A stretch of DNA of 64,000 bases from an uncultured Rickettsiales bacterium (GTDB taxonomy: Bacteria; Pseudomonadota; Alphaproteobacteria; Rickettsiales; UBA1997): assembly GCA_934747265.1 (NCBI GenBank), contig CAKVGI010000006.1, positions 1 to 64,000 on the forward strand, given 5' to 3'. A program made the translations under genes and the position numbers. Positions 36,645 to 45,748 of this stretch are shown here, piece by piece. Under the pieces are notes generated by a model. It did not search any database, was not told where the DNA came from, and saw only the letters and a list, made by a program, of their open reading frames with translations. The stretch's first letter is position 1; the number at the start of each line of letters is the position of its first letter.

Positions 36645-37548
36645 ACTCTCTATTTGCTAAATTATTAATCATTTTATTTATAGTATTATTTACTAATACA
36701 TAAATTTTTACATCCTCCACGGTTTGTCTAAAATATTTTATATAATCCGTATTTTCCTCAAGTAATTGCAAAGCCTCATTATAATTTTTAATATTTAACA
36801 AATTTTCAGCATCAAATATAAATTTATCTGGCGAATTTTCTGACGGATTATTGATTTTTCTAATTGCAACAAAATTAGAAACAAACTTAGCAAATATATT
36901 ATTACTTTTTTTCAATATATTATAATCTTTTAGAAAAATCTTTGATTCTTCACTAAATGTCTTTGATATATTTGTAATATTTACTATATTTTGTTCATAT
37001 TTTTTTAGAACATCAATATCATTATTCATAATATCAATTCCATTAATATTTTCTAAATCAGCCAATAAACCGCTATAATTCTTACCATTTTCAATACTAT
37101 TTTGTATATCAATTAATATTTTTACAGCATTCACAATTTTAATATTCACCTTATTATTTTGCTCCTCAACAAGATTTTCCAACCCTTTAATTTTTGTTTC
37201 AAGAGACCTTATATATTCATTATCATAAGACAACTTTTGTTCCAAATCATATATATTGTCTTGAAGATTTTTAACCTCCAAACTATTATTCTTATAATCT
37301 CTTGTGTTTGTATTAATATCCTTTACGTCCTTATCTTTCTTATTACCAAAATTATAAAATTTAATAAAAAGCACAATCGCTAAAATTATAACAGCAAATA
37401 CAACTGAAAATTTAGAATAATTTAAAACAAATTTCTTTTTTTGCTCTTCTGCATTTTTATTTTCAACTTTATTAACATCATTTTTTAATTCACTTGATGC
37501 TATATTTTTACTAGTAGTATTCTGTTTTTTTGTCTTATTATTGTTCAT
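36637..37548 (-). CDS. Mic60/mitofilin-like inner-membrane protein
   Basis: 303 residues from the ATG at 37548 (MNNNKTKKQN). A longer start upstream is possible but less likely. A polar N-terminus is followed by one membrane helix (about 40-60), a coiled coil (about 75-135) and a helical C-terminal region (LLNIKNYNEALQLLEENTDY) resembling the mitofilin signature. In alphaproteobacteria this gene commonly sits directly before the HemY-like gene, as here. Alphaproteobacterial Mic60 shapes inner-membrane invaginations and is the ancestor of the mitochondrial crista-junction protein. The similarity is by layout and neighbourhood rather than a strict motif. Confidence 0.65.
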   Translation of the reverse strand: MNNNKTKKQNTTSKNIASSELKNDVNKVENKNAEEQKKKFVLNYSKFSVVFAVIILAIVLFIKFYNFGNKKDKDVKDINTNTRDYKNNSLEVKNLQDNIYDLEQKLSYDNEYIRSLETKIKGLENLVEEQNNKVNIKIVNAVKILIDIQNSIENGKNYSGLLADLENINGIDIMNNDIDVLKKYEQNIVNITNISKTFSEESKIFLKDYNILKKSNNIFAKFVSNFVAIRKINNPSENSPDKFIFDAENLLNIKNYNEALQLLEENTDYIKYFRQTVEDVKIYVLVNNTINKMINNLANREYD

Positions 37549-37689
37549 TTCAAACATACATATTACATTAGCTATCAAAATAATAATAAATATTTTTATT
37601 TTTTACAAGTTTTATTATTGATATTATGTGTACTGATAATTTTTTGTTTAATTTTAATTATTGTAGTGCTAAAAAATTGACTAAAATAT

Positions 37690-37985
37690 TTTTTATCACT
37701 CTTTGTAAGGTGATTGATAACCATTTATTTGTTTTATTATAAAATAAAACAAATAAATAATTAAAATTGAAAATATAAAGTTTAAATTTAAAATTAATAA
37801 TTTAGAATTAAGAATAATAATATATTAAATATAATTTAAAAACAATTAATATTTAACTCCTTCACCTTTCTTATCAGAAGTGGTGATGTGGGTTCTTTAT
37901 TAACAAGAGGGAATAGAGAGTATCCCTAATATGCCCTTGATATAGTGGATAAAGGTTATTCTTAGTGTAGGAAATAAGGAAAATA
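37690..37985 (-). repeat. Composite repeat element, decayed copy C
   Basis: The same order as copy B but heavily decayed: remnants of a hairpin unit (CTTTGTAAGG), a palindrome at 37723-37758 with 15-nt arms ATTTATTTGTTTTAT and ATAAAACAAATAAAT, the AATTAAGAATAATA arm, then a second array reduced to TTATCAGAAGTGG and similar fragments. No perfect hairpin remains. Between 37985 and 38240 nothing else was seen. Confidence 0.75.
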
Positions 37986-38240
37986 TATTTCGTAGAAATC
38001 TAGATATTTTATATCCGAAATTTACTAAAAATAACAAAAGATATAATAAAGTAATATATGGATTAGAATATGGTTTATATTTGATAAAATATATATATTG
38101 GAAATATGATAATTAAGTTCTATATAAAAAACGATACAATATTTAAATATTATTAACGTATATATAAAGAAATAACACTTTAATAAAAAGAAACAAAAAA
38201 ACTAAGCATTCCATTATTAAGCTCATACAGCCAAACTACA

Positions 38241-38852
38241 TTATTTGCAATAATTTTTTAATATAAAATCAATTCCAGATTTTTCATTTTGCAATTTTGC
38301 TTTAAGTGAATTAAAATATTTAGCTGAATAGATTGGATCTTCTGAATTAAATAATGCAGAATGCAATAGTTTAAAGTCATCAAAATGACAATGAACATGC
38401 AAAGGTAAACAATTATCTTTTGTTGTTTTGCCTCCACGTGCGAATGGTTGTATATGATGTCCAGTTAAAGTATGAATGTTTGTAATATCTAGTGGTTTAA
38501 AACACATTGGACATATATAATTAAATTCTTCACAGCTTCTTAATATTTGATTTTTACTGAAACATCTAGCATTTATATTTTCTGTAAAATTAGATAAAAG
38601 TTGAGAATAACATCTATGTTTTGTAGCAATTTTTTTAATATGTTCGCTTGGAACATTGAAATATTTTACCATAAATTTTAATGATACAGAATATTTTATT
38701 AAAAATAAAATTTCCTTTTCGTATTCGTATTCAGTTGTATCCTTGCAATTATTTTCACATTTTTGTAAGAAATAATCCTTAACCTGTTCTATATTTCTTA
38801 TTACTCGTTCTTTTTGTTCTTCTTTTAGAAATTTTACGGTTAAATCTCTCAT
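38241..38852 (-). CDS. HNH endonuclease-domain protein
   Basis: 203 residues. The N-terminal 105 residues are helical and not recognised. An HNH/zinc domain spans about 112-160: CPMC (Cys114, Cys117), LTGHHIQPFARGG (His132 and His133, the catalytic pair), Asn147 and LHVHCH (His152, Cys155, His156). Such nucleases appear as homing or mobile-element enzymes and as defence nucleases. It lies between a decayed repeat copy and tRNA-Ala, with no partner gene, so it may be an insertion next to a tRNA. Its base composition is like that of its neighbours. Confidence 0.75.
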   Translation of the reverse strand: MRDLTVKFLKEEQKERVIRNIEQVKDYFLQKCENNCKDTTEYEYEKEILFLIKYSVSLKFMVKYFNVPSEHIKKIATKHRCYSQLLSNFTENINARCFSKNQILRSCEEFNYICPMCFKPLDITNIHTLTGHHIQPFARGGKTTKDNCLPLHVHCHFDDFKLLHSALFNSEDPIYSAKYFNSLKAKLQNEKSGIDFILKNYCK

Positions 38853-38902
38853 GACAACTTAAAAAGATAAAATTATTAGATTTTTACTATATTGAAATTA
38901 AA

Positions 38903-38979
38903 TGGTGGAGACTAAGAGATTCGAACTCTCGACCCTCTGCGTGCAAGGCAGATGCTCTAGCCAACTGAGCTAAGTCCCC
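38903..38979 (-). tRNA. tRNA-Ala (anticodon TGC)
   Basis: A full cloverleaf on the minus strand: acceptor GGGGACT/AGTCTCC (one G-U), D-arm GCTCAGTTGGCTAGAGC, anticodon stem TCTGC/GCAGA with loop CTTGCAC (anticodon at 38943-38945), T-arm GAGAGTTCGAATCTC, discriminator A and encoded CCA. It is not linked to an rRNA operon within this window. Confidence 0.96.
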
Positions 38980-39063
38980 ATATAGAAATTATATTATCGG
39001 CTTTTTTAATTGTCAATAGATTTTAATATCAAAAATTAAAAAAATTTATATCATTTTAAAATA

Positions 39064-39756
39064 TTAAAAACCTGCCTGCAAAGCTATCGCTGTTAATTTT
39101 TCCATTTTTCCATATTCGTCTTCTGTATGTTTATCATTAACATTGGAAGCTATTATTTTACCACTCAATGGTTTACCATCATCAAATTTTTTATCAATAT
39201 TATAGCCATCTTTCGCATAAAATGGTATAGTTTTTTTACCAACGCCTCTGTGCATTCTTATAAAATGCTGCCCATAATCAAAATTATTATATTCAATTTT
39301 AGTTTGATTATTAAAATAAACCTCAAAACCTAAATGCTTAAAATTCTTACTTGGTAACATACCATACGACCATTCTATAACTCCGCCACCACAGTCAGGT
39401 GTTTGTGGCTTAAAATCGGTAATTTTGGCGAGATATAGTTCAACTTGCGGACCATGTCTAGTCATTGGTAAACCACATTTATTAGTTGTAAAATCACCAC
39501 CAAATGTATTATTATCATATATTTGATCAGCATGTAAACCAATTTGATTATTATTTTTTAAATCACCAGGTAATCTATTTTTTAAAGCTTTAAATGCAAA
39601 TATTCCTTGTTTAAAATTTTGAATTTCTGTCATAGTGCCATTTATTTTTGCATTATAAATCAAACTCTGTCCACCAGTAATACCAGCCACCAATAATCCA
39701 ATTATTATAAGAACAATAGATAATTCTATAAGTGAAAAAGCTTTATTATTGTTCAT
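39064..39756 (-). CDS. Type IV pilin-like protein (prepilin N-terminus)
   Basis: A 230-residue protein with a class III prepilin leader: MNNNKAFSLIELSIVLIIIG, i.e. a short basic leader, then Phe+1 and Glu+5, then the hydrophobic pilin helix. The rest (about 40-230) is polar, with cysteines that could form disulfides. The start at 39756 is chosen over one five codons upstream. Similar solitary prepilin-type proteins are frequent in host-associated alphaproteobacteria. It could be a substrate of the PilM/N/O-like platform at 5.3-8.6 kb, although no prepilin peptidase is in view. A single gene beside tRNA-Ala. Confidence 0.8.
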   Translation of the reverse strand: MNNNKAFSLIELSIVLIIIGLLVAGITGGQSLIYNAKINGTMTEIQNFKQGIFAFKALKNRLPGDLKNNNQIGLHADQIYDNNTFGGDFTTNKCGLPMTRHGPQVELYLAKITDFKPQTPDCGGGVIEWSYGMLPSKNFKHLGFEVYFNNQTKIEYNNFDYGQHFIRMHRGVGKKTIPFYAKDGYNIDKKFDDGKPLSGKIIASNVNDKHTEDEYGKMEKLTAIALQAGF

Positions 39757-39924
39757 TTTTATTATTATCATTATAAAATACTAAAAAATGATTAATACAT
39801 ATGATATAATTGTAAACTATAATATTATATTTTTCAAGTTGATTATGTTATATGAGAATATTAGTATTGTTAGTTTTATATATATTGTTTAATTTTTATT
39901 TTAATATAATTTATTAAAGACTCA

Positions 39925-40520
39925 TTATTTTTTCCTCACTGATAAGGATATATTCCCTCTATTCCATTTCCTGTTAATGGATACCCTCCAATCCCCCCTG
40001 ATAAGGGGGGTAAGGGGGGTTTTAAATTACCTGATTACATTAAATTACATTTATTTATATCATAATTGTTTAATATGCAATATATTTATTATTTTTTGTT
40101 ATATTTTATTATTCTTTGTTCTTTATTTTAAATTATTAATTTTAAATTTAATATACTTGATTTAATGTTTTTAATTTTAAATCTTAAATCCTTAATTTTA
40201 TATTTTTTAATTTTTAATTTTCAATTATCCATTTGTTTTATTATAAAACAAATACCATCAACCCCCCTGTCAGTCTACGACTGACTCCCCCCTTATCAGG
40301 GGGGGCGGGGAGGGGATACATTGACTTCGTCAGCTCCCCCCTTACGAAGGGGGGCGAAGAGAGAGAATATTCTACGATTAACTTCCCTCTTACAAGGAGG
40401 CAAAGATGGAATATATTGACTTTGTTAGCCTTTCCCCTTACAAAATTTGGTAAAGAAGGGGTATTCCACGACTAGTTTTTTCCTTACAAAGTGGAATAAG
40501 GAAAGGTTCTTTACGTTAAC
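39925..40520 (+). repeat. Composite repeat element, copy D (complete)
   Basis: A complete copy. It begins with the second-type array in reverse (TTATCA-type half units and CCCCCCTGATAAGGGGGG at 39993-40010 followed by TAAGGGGGG). An AT core of about 210 bases follows, sharing CCTGATTACATTAAATTAC and the palindrome (40230-40254, one base different from copy A). Then the first-type array: GTCAGTC-TAC-GACTGAC (40269-40285), a perfect hairpin (40287-40304) and units with alternating spacers out to about 40520. Reading frames through it translate only repeats. The remaining 40521-40782 shows nothing. Confidence 0.88.
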
Positions 40521-40782
40521 TTCATTTTATTATTGACTTCATTATATTTTACCTAACAAATAAAGAATAAATGAATCATTTCATAACTACCGTAATATTT
40601 ATATTTTAATTGGTATATTATAATTTAATATTTAAAAGTCCATTAAAGTTAGTAATACTCACACATATTAGTATTTTTTTAGTTTATATTAAAAGTTTTA
40701 TGAATTATAACAAAATCTACGTACTTTAAACCTTCTTTTTATCAAAAATAGCTATTTCTTATAAAGAAATATATGTTAAAGA

Positions 40783-41475
40783 CTACAAATTTTCAATCAA
40801 ATAATTTAATTTTTCCATTTGTTCTTTTTCGTATCCAGAATTATTTTCTTCTTTATTATTTTTTTTCTGTTCTTCTTCATTAAGATTATTCTGTTCATTA
40901 TATCTTCGTAAATCATCAACATTTTGTATGTGTTTTTTATCTTCTAAATTATTATAATGTTGTTCCATTTTATCAAATAATATATCATTAATTGGAGATA
41001 TTAAATACGCCCCAAAACTTAACATATTATACATTTTTGCATTTTCTAACCATTTTGGTTTATTACTATCTTTAAGCTCCTCAAAATCATTAACAAATAA
41101 TTTCATTATTACTAAAAATATCAGAGATGATATTAAAAAACCTTTTAAAAATCCAAAAAATATTCCTAGTGTTGCATTAATAGAATATGGAAATTTAGTC
41201 GTTATTTTACCACTAATTTTTGTTGTTAATATTGATATCATAATGACCGATACAACAAAAATTATACCTCCACCCAAAAAATTAGAAATTGTATAACTGT
41301 GAATTTTTTCGTATATAACCGAACTTAAACTTTGTTGAAATATTGCGGTTATAATACTAGCACTAACCCAACTAATTAAAGAGGATAACTCACCAATAAA
41401 TCCTCTAACAAAACCCAATAATGTAAAAAATAACATTATTAACAAAGTTAAATAATCAAGTCCAGTTAATGCCAC
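40783..41475 (-). CDS. cvpA: CvpA family membrane protein
   Basis: A 230-residue protein with four membrane helices in the first 150 residues, starting MALTGLDYLTLLIMLFFTLLGFVRGFIGE, the typical CvpA/colicin-V-production opening, with a conserved Arg in the first loop. The C-terminal 80 residues are a charged Asn/Glu/Lys tail (about 160-230), longer than in E. coli CvpA. The function is unclear; members affect envelope stress and colicin V export. It is a single gene facing repeat copy D. Confidence 0.85.
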   Translation of the reverse strand: MALTGLDYLTLLIMLFFTLLGFVRGFIGELSSLISWVSASIITAIFQQSLSSVIYEKIHSYTISNFLGGGIIFVVSVIMISILTTKISGKITTKFPYSINATLGIFFGFLKGFLISSLIFLVIMKLFVNDFEELKDSNKPKWLENAKMYNMLSFGAYLISPINDILFDKMEQHYNNLEDKKHIQNVDDLRRYNEQNNLNEEEQKKNNKEENNSGYEKEQMEKLNYLIENL

Positions 41476-41722
41476 TCTTTTTGTTTATAATTTTATACAT
41501 CTACTAATTGTATTATATTTTTTACAAAATGCAACAAAAATATAGAAATTATCTTGTATTATTATAAAGATTAATAAATTCTGATTTTTTCATGATAAAA
41601 ATAATAGAAACTTCTATCTGTGATTGTATTAAAAAATATTTATAAATTTTTCTTTTTTTCTTGATTTTTTTAGAAAATATTTTTTACTATTTTAATTAGT
41701 ACTAAATAAAAATAACTAAAAT

Positions 41723-42868
41723 ATGAAAAGATTAAATCTGTCTAAGGAGCAGATGTTTCTAATGATGTCTATGTTTGCTTATTCAATAGTTATAAGTATG
41801 ACATCAATCTTAACCCAATCATTGTTTAAAGCTAATGATATTAGTAGTTCTTTGGTTGGTTATATGGATAATGTAAAAATATTAGTTGGAATGGTTATTC
41901 TTTGTTCTTTGCCAAGTATAACTAAAAAAATTGGTATTGTATTATCCGCTATAATGATATTATTTTTCTATGGTTTACCGCTTTTGTTCTTCAAAACAGT
42001 AAGCTCAACTTTTGGCTTTTTTGTTTGCATGGGTTCTTACGGTATAGGAATAGTTGCGTTCAGAGCTGTTCTTGAATCTGTAATCAACATGATAACAACG
42101 GATGCTCAACGTTCTAGAATAATATCTTTATTGGCTTTGTCTTATATTGCAGGTATAAGTTGCGGTTCATTACTTGTTGATATATTTGGAATAGAAAGCT
42201 ATTTATCTTTTATTCTTGATTTTTCTTTTGTATTAATTAGCGCTGGGTTCTTTTGGAAATTTAGAAACTATAAATTAAAAATAGAAAAGAAAGCTAGATT
42301 AAATTTAATGAGACATTTTGTGGTTTTGCCTATGGTTAATGTATCATATTTTATAATGAATTTTTTAAGACAAGCTTTGTTTGTTTTTGGAATTTTTTAT
42401 GCATTATCCAATGGTTATACAACGGCTCAAAGTGCCCTTTTTATAACTTTTTTCTCAATATCTGGTTATTTTATTAACTATCCAGTCGGTTTTATTCTTG
42501 ATAAAACAAAAAAACATTACCTAGTTATGATATCATCCGTATTTGTTTGTATAATTTCTTGGTTATCACTTAAATTCGCAATTTCAAATAGAGCAATATC
42601 ATATATGCTTTTATTTATATTGGGATCTGGAATTTCTACAATTAATATTTCTTGTTCATCAATTTTAAATAACCATTATAAAAAAAGTGGAATGTTATCA
42701 GCTAATTCGTCCTTGTGGGTATTTGGTTCCGCTGGAATGTTCTTATCCTCATTGTTAATTGGAATTTCTATGCAAAAATTTGGTAATGATGGATTCTTTA
42801 TTCCAATATTAGGAGTTCTAATTTTGTATATTGGTATATTAATAAGATATAGAAAAAAAATCAGATAA
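41723..42868 (+). CDS. MFS transporter (12 helices)
   Basis: A 381-residue membrane protein with about twelve hydrophobic helices and a polar central loop near residues 185-200 (RNYKLKIEKKARLN), the layout of the major facilitator superfamily. The pattern GFILDKTKKHYLVM (about 253-266) resembles the MFS motif A region in the second half. The substrate cannot be told. A TTGATT and TACTAT pair 18 bases apart lies upstream, and a rho-independent terminator follows immediately. Confidence 0.8.
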   Translation: MKRLNLSKEQMFLMMSMFAYSIVISMTSILTQSLFKANDISSSLVGYMDNVKILVGMVILCSLPSITKKIGIVLSAIMILFFYGLPLLFFKTVSSTFGFFVCMGSYGIGIVAFRAVLESVINMITTDAQRSRIISLLALSYIAGISCGSLLVDIFGIESYLSFILDFSFVLISAGFFWKFRNYKLKIEKKARLNLMRHFVVLPMVNVSYFIMNFLRQALFVFGIFYALSNGYTTAQSALFITFFSISGYFINYPVGFILDKTKKHYLVMISSVFVCIISWLSLKFAISNRAISYMLLFILGSGISTINISCSSILNNHYKKSGMLSANSSLWVFGSAGMFLSSLLIGISMQKFGNDGFFIPILGVLILYIGILIRYRKKIR

Positions 42869-42875
42869 AAAAATT

Positions 42876-42899
42876 GGTAATCTTTTGATTACCTTTTTT
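42876..42899. terminator. Bidirectional terminator between MFS and M16 genes
   Basis: GGTAATC-TTTT-GATTACC (7 pairs) followed by TTTTTT on the plus strand and preceded by a run of A, so it can end both convergent transcripts. It touches the stop codon of the M16 gene. Confidence 0.8.
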
Positions 42900-44514
42900 A
42901 TCTTGTTAAACAAGCTCTATTTGTATTTCCATTGGATCTTGTTGCTAATATATTTTTGATTACATTAGAAATTTCTTTTGGTTTACTTACTTCTTTTGAC
43001 TTACTTGTTTCTTCTTGCTCTGAATACGTTGCATTTAATTTTGATTGTAATAATGAAGAAGATTTTGGCGTTTGCATTTGCGATGATGAGAAATAATTAT
43101 CTTTTTCTATTGCTTGATTATTTACATAAATTGAGTCAATTTTTTCAGCTTTATAATCTCTTTGCATTAAAGATTCAATGCTGAACATCTGTTTTAATTT
43201 TTGTTCGTCTATTTTCTTGGTATATTTTTTACCAAATATTGTTAACATTGGTTCAGTTTTTAAAATTTCTTTTAAAGATTCAACTAAATCTTGTGGCTTT
43301 AATCCTTCATATCTAGATCGTAAATAATCATTTTTTAATATACCTTTATAATCAGTCTTTTGTATTCTATATATAAAATCATCATGTTTTGCACACACAT
43401 TCCTAGAATCACTTATACATTTATAATCTTCTTTTATTGTCTCTAAGAACAACTTAAATTTCTTTTCAGATATTCCCTTTTGTAATATTTTTGCAAATAC
43501 ATCTGCTACGCAATTTAAGAATTTTTCAATATTTTCTTCTTTAATTGTTGATTTAATTACAAAAAAATCATTTTCTAGTATTTTTTTTCTATAGCTTTCT
43601 ACATAGTATGTAATTTTTTCTTTCTCTCTTATTTTTTTACGAAGCTTTCTATTTAATAACTCTTTTAAAACATTTAAACTAGCAAATTTTTCATCAAAAA
43701 AATCAATTCCACCAGAAATAAGTTCAATATCAACAGCATCTTTTTTTGCGTTTTCGTTTTTATAAAAATAAACCTTAGCTCGCCGATCTATTTTGAAATT
43801 CTTTTTTATAGATGATACAGCACTGTTAAATCTTTGTAAAGTTTCCTTATTACTTCTTTGCAAAAATCTACCATCAAAACATTGTTTTACAAGCTTTTCA
43901 GCCTCTTTGAGTGTTATATTTCCAGTTATGATAATATTCATGTTTTCTGGAATAAAAAATTTTTCATAATGCTCTTTTAAATCTTTTAATTTTATATTAT
44001 TTATGGTTTCATATTCTCCAACAATATTCTTCTCAAAAGGGGTTTTGGCAAAAATAGTCTTTCTTTTTTTTAAAAATAATGCATTACTCCAACTTGTTTC
44101 TTCTAATCTTTTTTCTTCGGTTATTATTTTTCTTTGTTTTTCTAGTGATTCTAAATTTTTTTTATTTTCAATAAAACTTAGATGTTCTACAAAATGACCA
44201 AAAAGAGCAAATAATTCTTTAAATTTATATTTCCTTGCAACATTTACAAATTTAATATCAAGATCACTAGTATAGGCATTTTTATAAGCTATTAGCTCAC
44301 AGACCTTTTTATTAATTTCTTCAGCACTGATGCTTGGGTCTAATTCAAAAAACATATGTTCTAAAAAATGTGATAGTCCACTTTTTTCTGGTGTTTCATA
44401 AACAGAACCACATTTAAAAATCACACTGGAATAAATCTTTTTTGCATCCGGTACGGTATTTACAAAAAGTTTTATTCCACTTGGTAATATTTTACAACTT
44501 TCATTCTTTCTCAT
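42898..44514 (-). CDS. M16-family zinc peptidase (pitrilysin/MPP-like)
   Basis: 538 residues. The inverted zinc motif HxxEH is present as LSHFLEHMFFE (His47, Glu50 and His51, approximately), and the downstream acidic ligand region is EEKRLEETSW. Two M16 domains follow: an active N-terminal half (about 10-220) and an inactive half (about 230-430). The last 80 residues are a Ser/Lys/Gln-rich extension not usual in the family. Bacterial M16 peptidases in alphaproteobacteria are related to the mitochondrial processing peptidase. It has no signal peptide. The substrate is unknown. Confidence 0.88.
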   Translation of the reverse strand: MRKNESCKILPSGIKLFVNTVPDAKKIYSSVIFKCGSVYETPEKSGLSHFLEHMFFELDPSISAEEINKKVCELIAYKNAYTSDLDIKFVNVARKYKFKELFALFGHFVEHLSFIENKKNLESLEKQRKIITEEKRLEETSWSNALFLKKRKTIFAKTPFEKNIVGEYETINNIKLKDLKEHYEKFFIPENMNIIITGNITLKEAEKLVKQCFDGRFLQRSNKETLQRFNSAVSSIKKNFKIDRRAKVYFYKNENAKKDAVDIELISGGIDFFDEKFASLNVLKELLNRKLRKKIREKEKITYYVESYRKKILENDFFVIKSTIKEENIEKFLNCVADVFAKILQKGISEKKFKLFLETIKEDYKCISDSRNVCAKHDDFIYRIQKTDYKGILKNDYLRSRYEGLKPQDLVESLKEILKTEPMLTIFGKKYTKKIDEQKLKQMFSIESLMQRDYKAEKIDSIYVNNQAIEKDNYFSSSQMQTPKSSSLLQSKLNATYSEQEETSKSKEVSKPKEISNVIKNILATRSNGNTNRACLTR

Positions 44515-44660
44515 AAAAACTCAAAACGTCATATATCAATATTATATCACTTTTTTAATAAAAAGTAAAGAATTATTATAAAAATAATTAAAAATGAAGT
44601 TTTTAATATAATAAAAAAATAAGTTTTAACAAAAATATATTGAATTATTTTATTTTTTTC

Positions 44661-44688
44661 TTGAATATTTGTTTATTTAATATATATT
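44661..44688 (+). promoter_or_regulatory. ruvA promoter, TTGAAT-16-TATATT
   Basis: TTGAAT at 44661-44666 and TATATT at 44683-44688, spacer 16. The transcript would start near 44695, which rules out a TTG start at 44693 and supports the ATG at 44714. Confidence 0.55.
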
Positions 44689-44713
44689 TTTCTTGTTAAA
44701 ACAAAAAAATATT

Positions 44714-45352
44714 ATGATTGGCAAGCTAAAAGGTATTATTGATTCAGTGTATGAAGAATATTTAATTCTTGATGTAAATGGTGTTGGTTATAGGGTATTT
44801 TGTTCCAATAAAACTTTATCTGGCTTGGAGGTTGGAAGTTCCATTTCTCTTGTTATAGAAACAATCGTAAGAGAAGATGCTATTACTTTATTTGGCTTTT
44901 TAAATGATTATGAAAAAAGCTGGTTTGAAATATTATGTAAAGTAAATGGAATAGGAAATAAAATGGCATTAAAAATTATGGGTACATTAAATACTGATGA
45001 AATGCTTATTGCCATAGAAAGCGAAGATTCAAAGGCTTTTTGTAGAGCGCCTGGTGTCGGACAAAAAATAGCATCAAGAATTATAATTGAGTTGAAAAAT
45101 ATAAGAAAAATGCTTGGAAATACTGATATTGGTAGTGTAAATATAAATTTGACCAACAATAATAAGGTAGGTATTTCTACAAATGGTAATAATAAGGATT
45201 TAAGACTTAAAGATGCTTTATCTGCACTTGAAAATTTAGGATATCAAAAAAATGTTGCCTATAATATTATTGTAAGTATTCTTAATGAAAGAGAAGATAT
45301 TGTAATAGAAAGTTTGATTACAGAAGCTTTAAAGAGAATTAATAATTTTTAG
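44714..45352 (+). CDS. ruvA: Holliday junction helicase subunit RuvA
   Basis: Binds four-way junctions and anchors RuvB. Starting at 44714 gives MIGKLKGIIDSVYEEYLILD, the standard N-terminus, and about 212 residues. Domain I is the OB fold (1-65). Domain II has helix-hairpin-helix motifs (LCKVNGIGNKMALKIMG and APGVGQKIASRIIIELK). The C-terminal domain III (about 160-212, DALSALENLGYQ) contacts RuvB. It is followed by a small gene and ruvB in one operon. ruvC is not adjacent. Confidence 0.95.
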   Translation: MIGKLKGIIDSVYEEYLILDVNGVGYRVFCSNKTLSGLEVGSSISLVIETIVREDAITLFGFLNDYEKSWFEILCKVNGIGNKMALKIMGTLNTDEMLIAIESEDSKAFCRAPGVGQKIASRIIIELKNIRKMLGNTDIGSVNINLTNNNKVGISTNGNNKDLRLKDALSALENLGYQKNVAYNIIVSILNEREDIVIESLITEALKRINNF

Positions 45353-45362
45353 AAGGTTATTT

Positions 45363-45737
45363 ATGACAAGCAGAGAACTCACTAATTTTATGGCGGAAGC
45401 AAATATAAAAAAGGAAATTCTTAATGACAGAGAAATTAATCTTAAAGATGTATCAATATTTAACATTAGACGAAATGAGAACGGCTTGTATTTTAATATA
45501 AAAATCTATGGAGAAGAAGAAAAAGAAGTAAATAATTTATTTATTCCAGCAAGGTTTTATAAAAATAATCCAAGAGCAACGCAAGCAAATGATAAAATAG
45601 TTATAAATAAAAGCAAAATATTTAATATTATTTTTATATATCCAGCTGCAATTTTAAGTCTTGCTGTGATTTTTGCCACAATTTTCAAATATTTACCTGT
45701 ATTACAAAGATTTTTTAATTTTTCCGTAATTTATTAA
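45363..45737 (+). CDS. Small membrane-anchored protein of unknown function inside ruvAB
   Basis: 124 residues: a polar N-terminal 85 residues with several predicted strands, then one membrane helix near the C-terminus (about 88-112, IIFIYPAAILSLAVIFATIF). No family is recognised. It starts 10 bases after ruvA and ends 11 bases before ruvB, so all three are co-transcribed. Insertion of an unrelated small gene between ruvA and ruvB is unusual but need not mean a functional link. Confidence 0.7.
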   Translation: MTSRELTNFMAEANIKKEILNDREINLKDVSIFNIRRNENGLYFNIKIYGEEEKEVNNLFIPARFYKNNPRATQANDKIVINKSKIFNIIFIYPAAILSLAVIFATIFKYLPVLQRFFNFSVIY

Positions 45738-45748
45738 AAAGGAAGGAA

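Noticed and set aside
40233..40475. Open frame through copy D of the repeat
   Set aside because: It is a translation of the repeat with no ribosome-binding site or promoter, and its composition is unlike any gene here.
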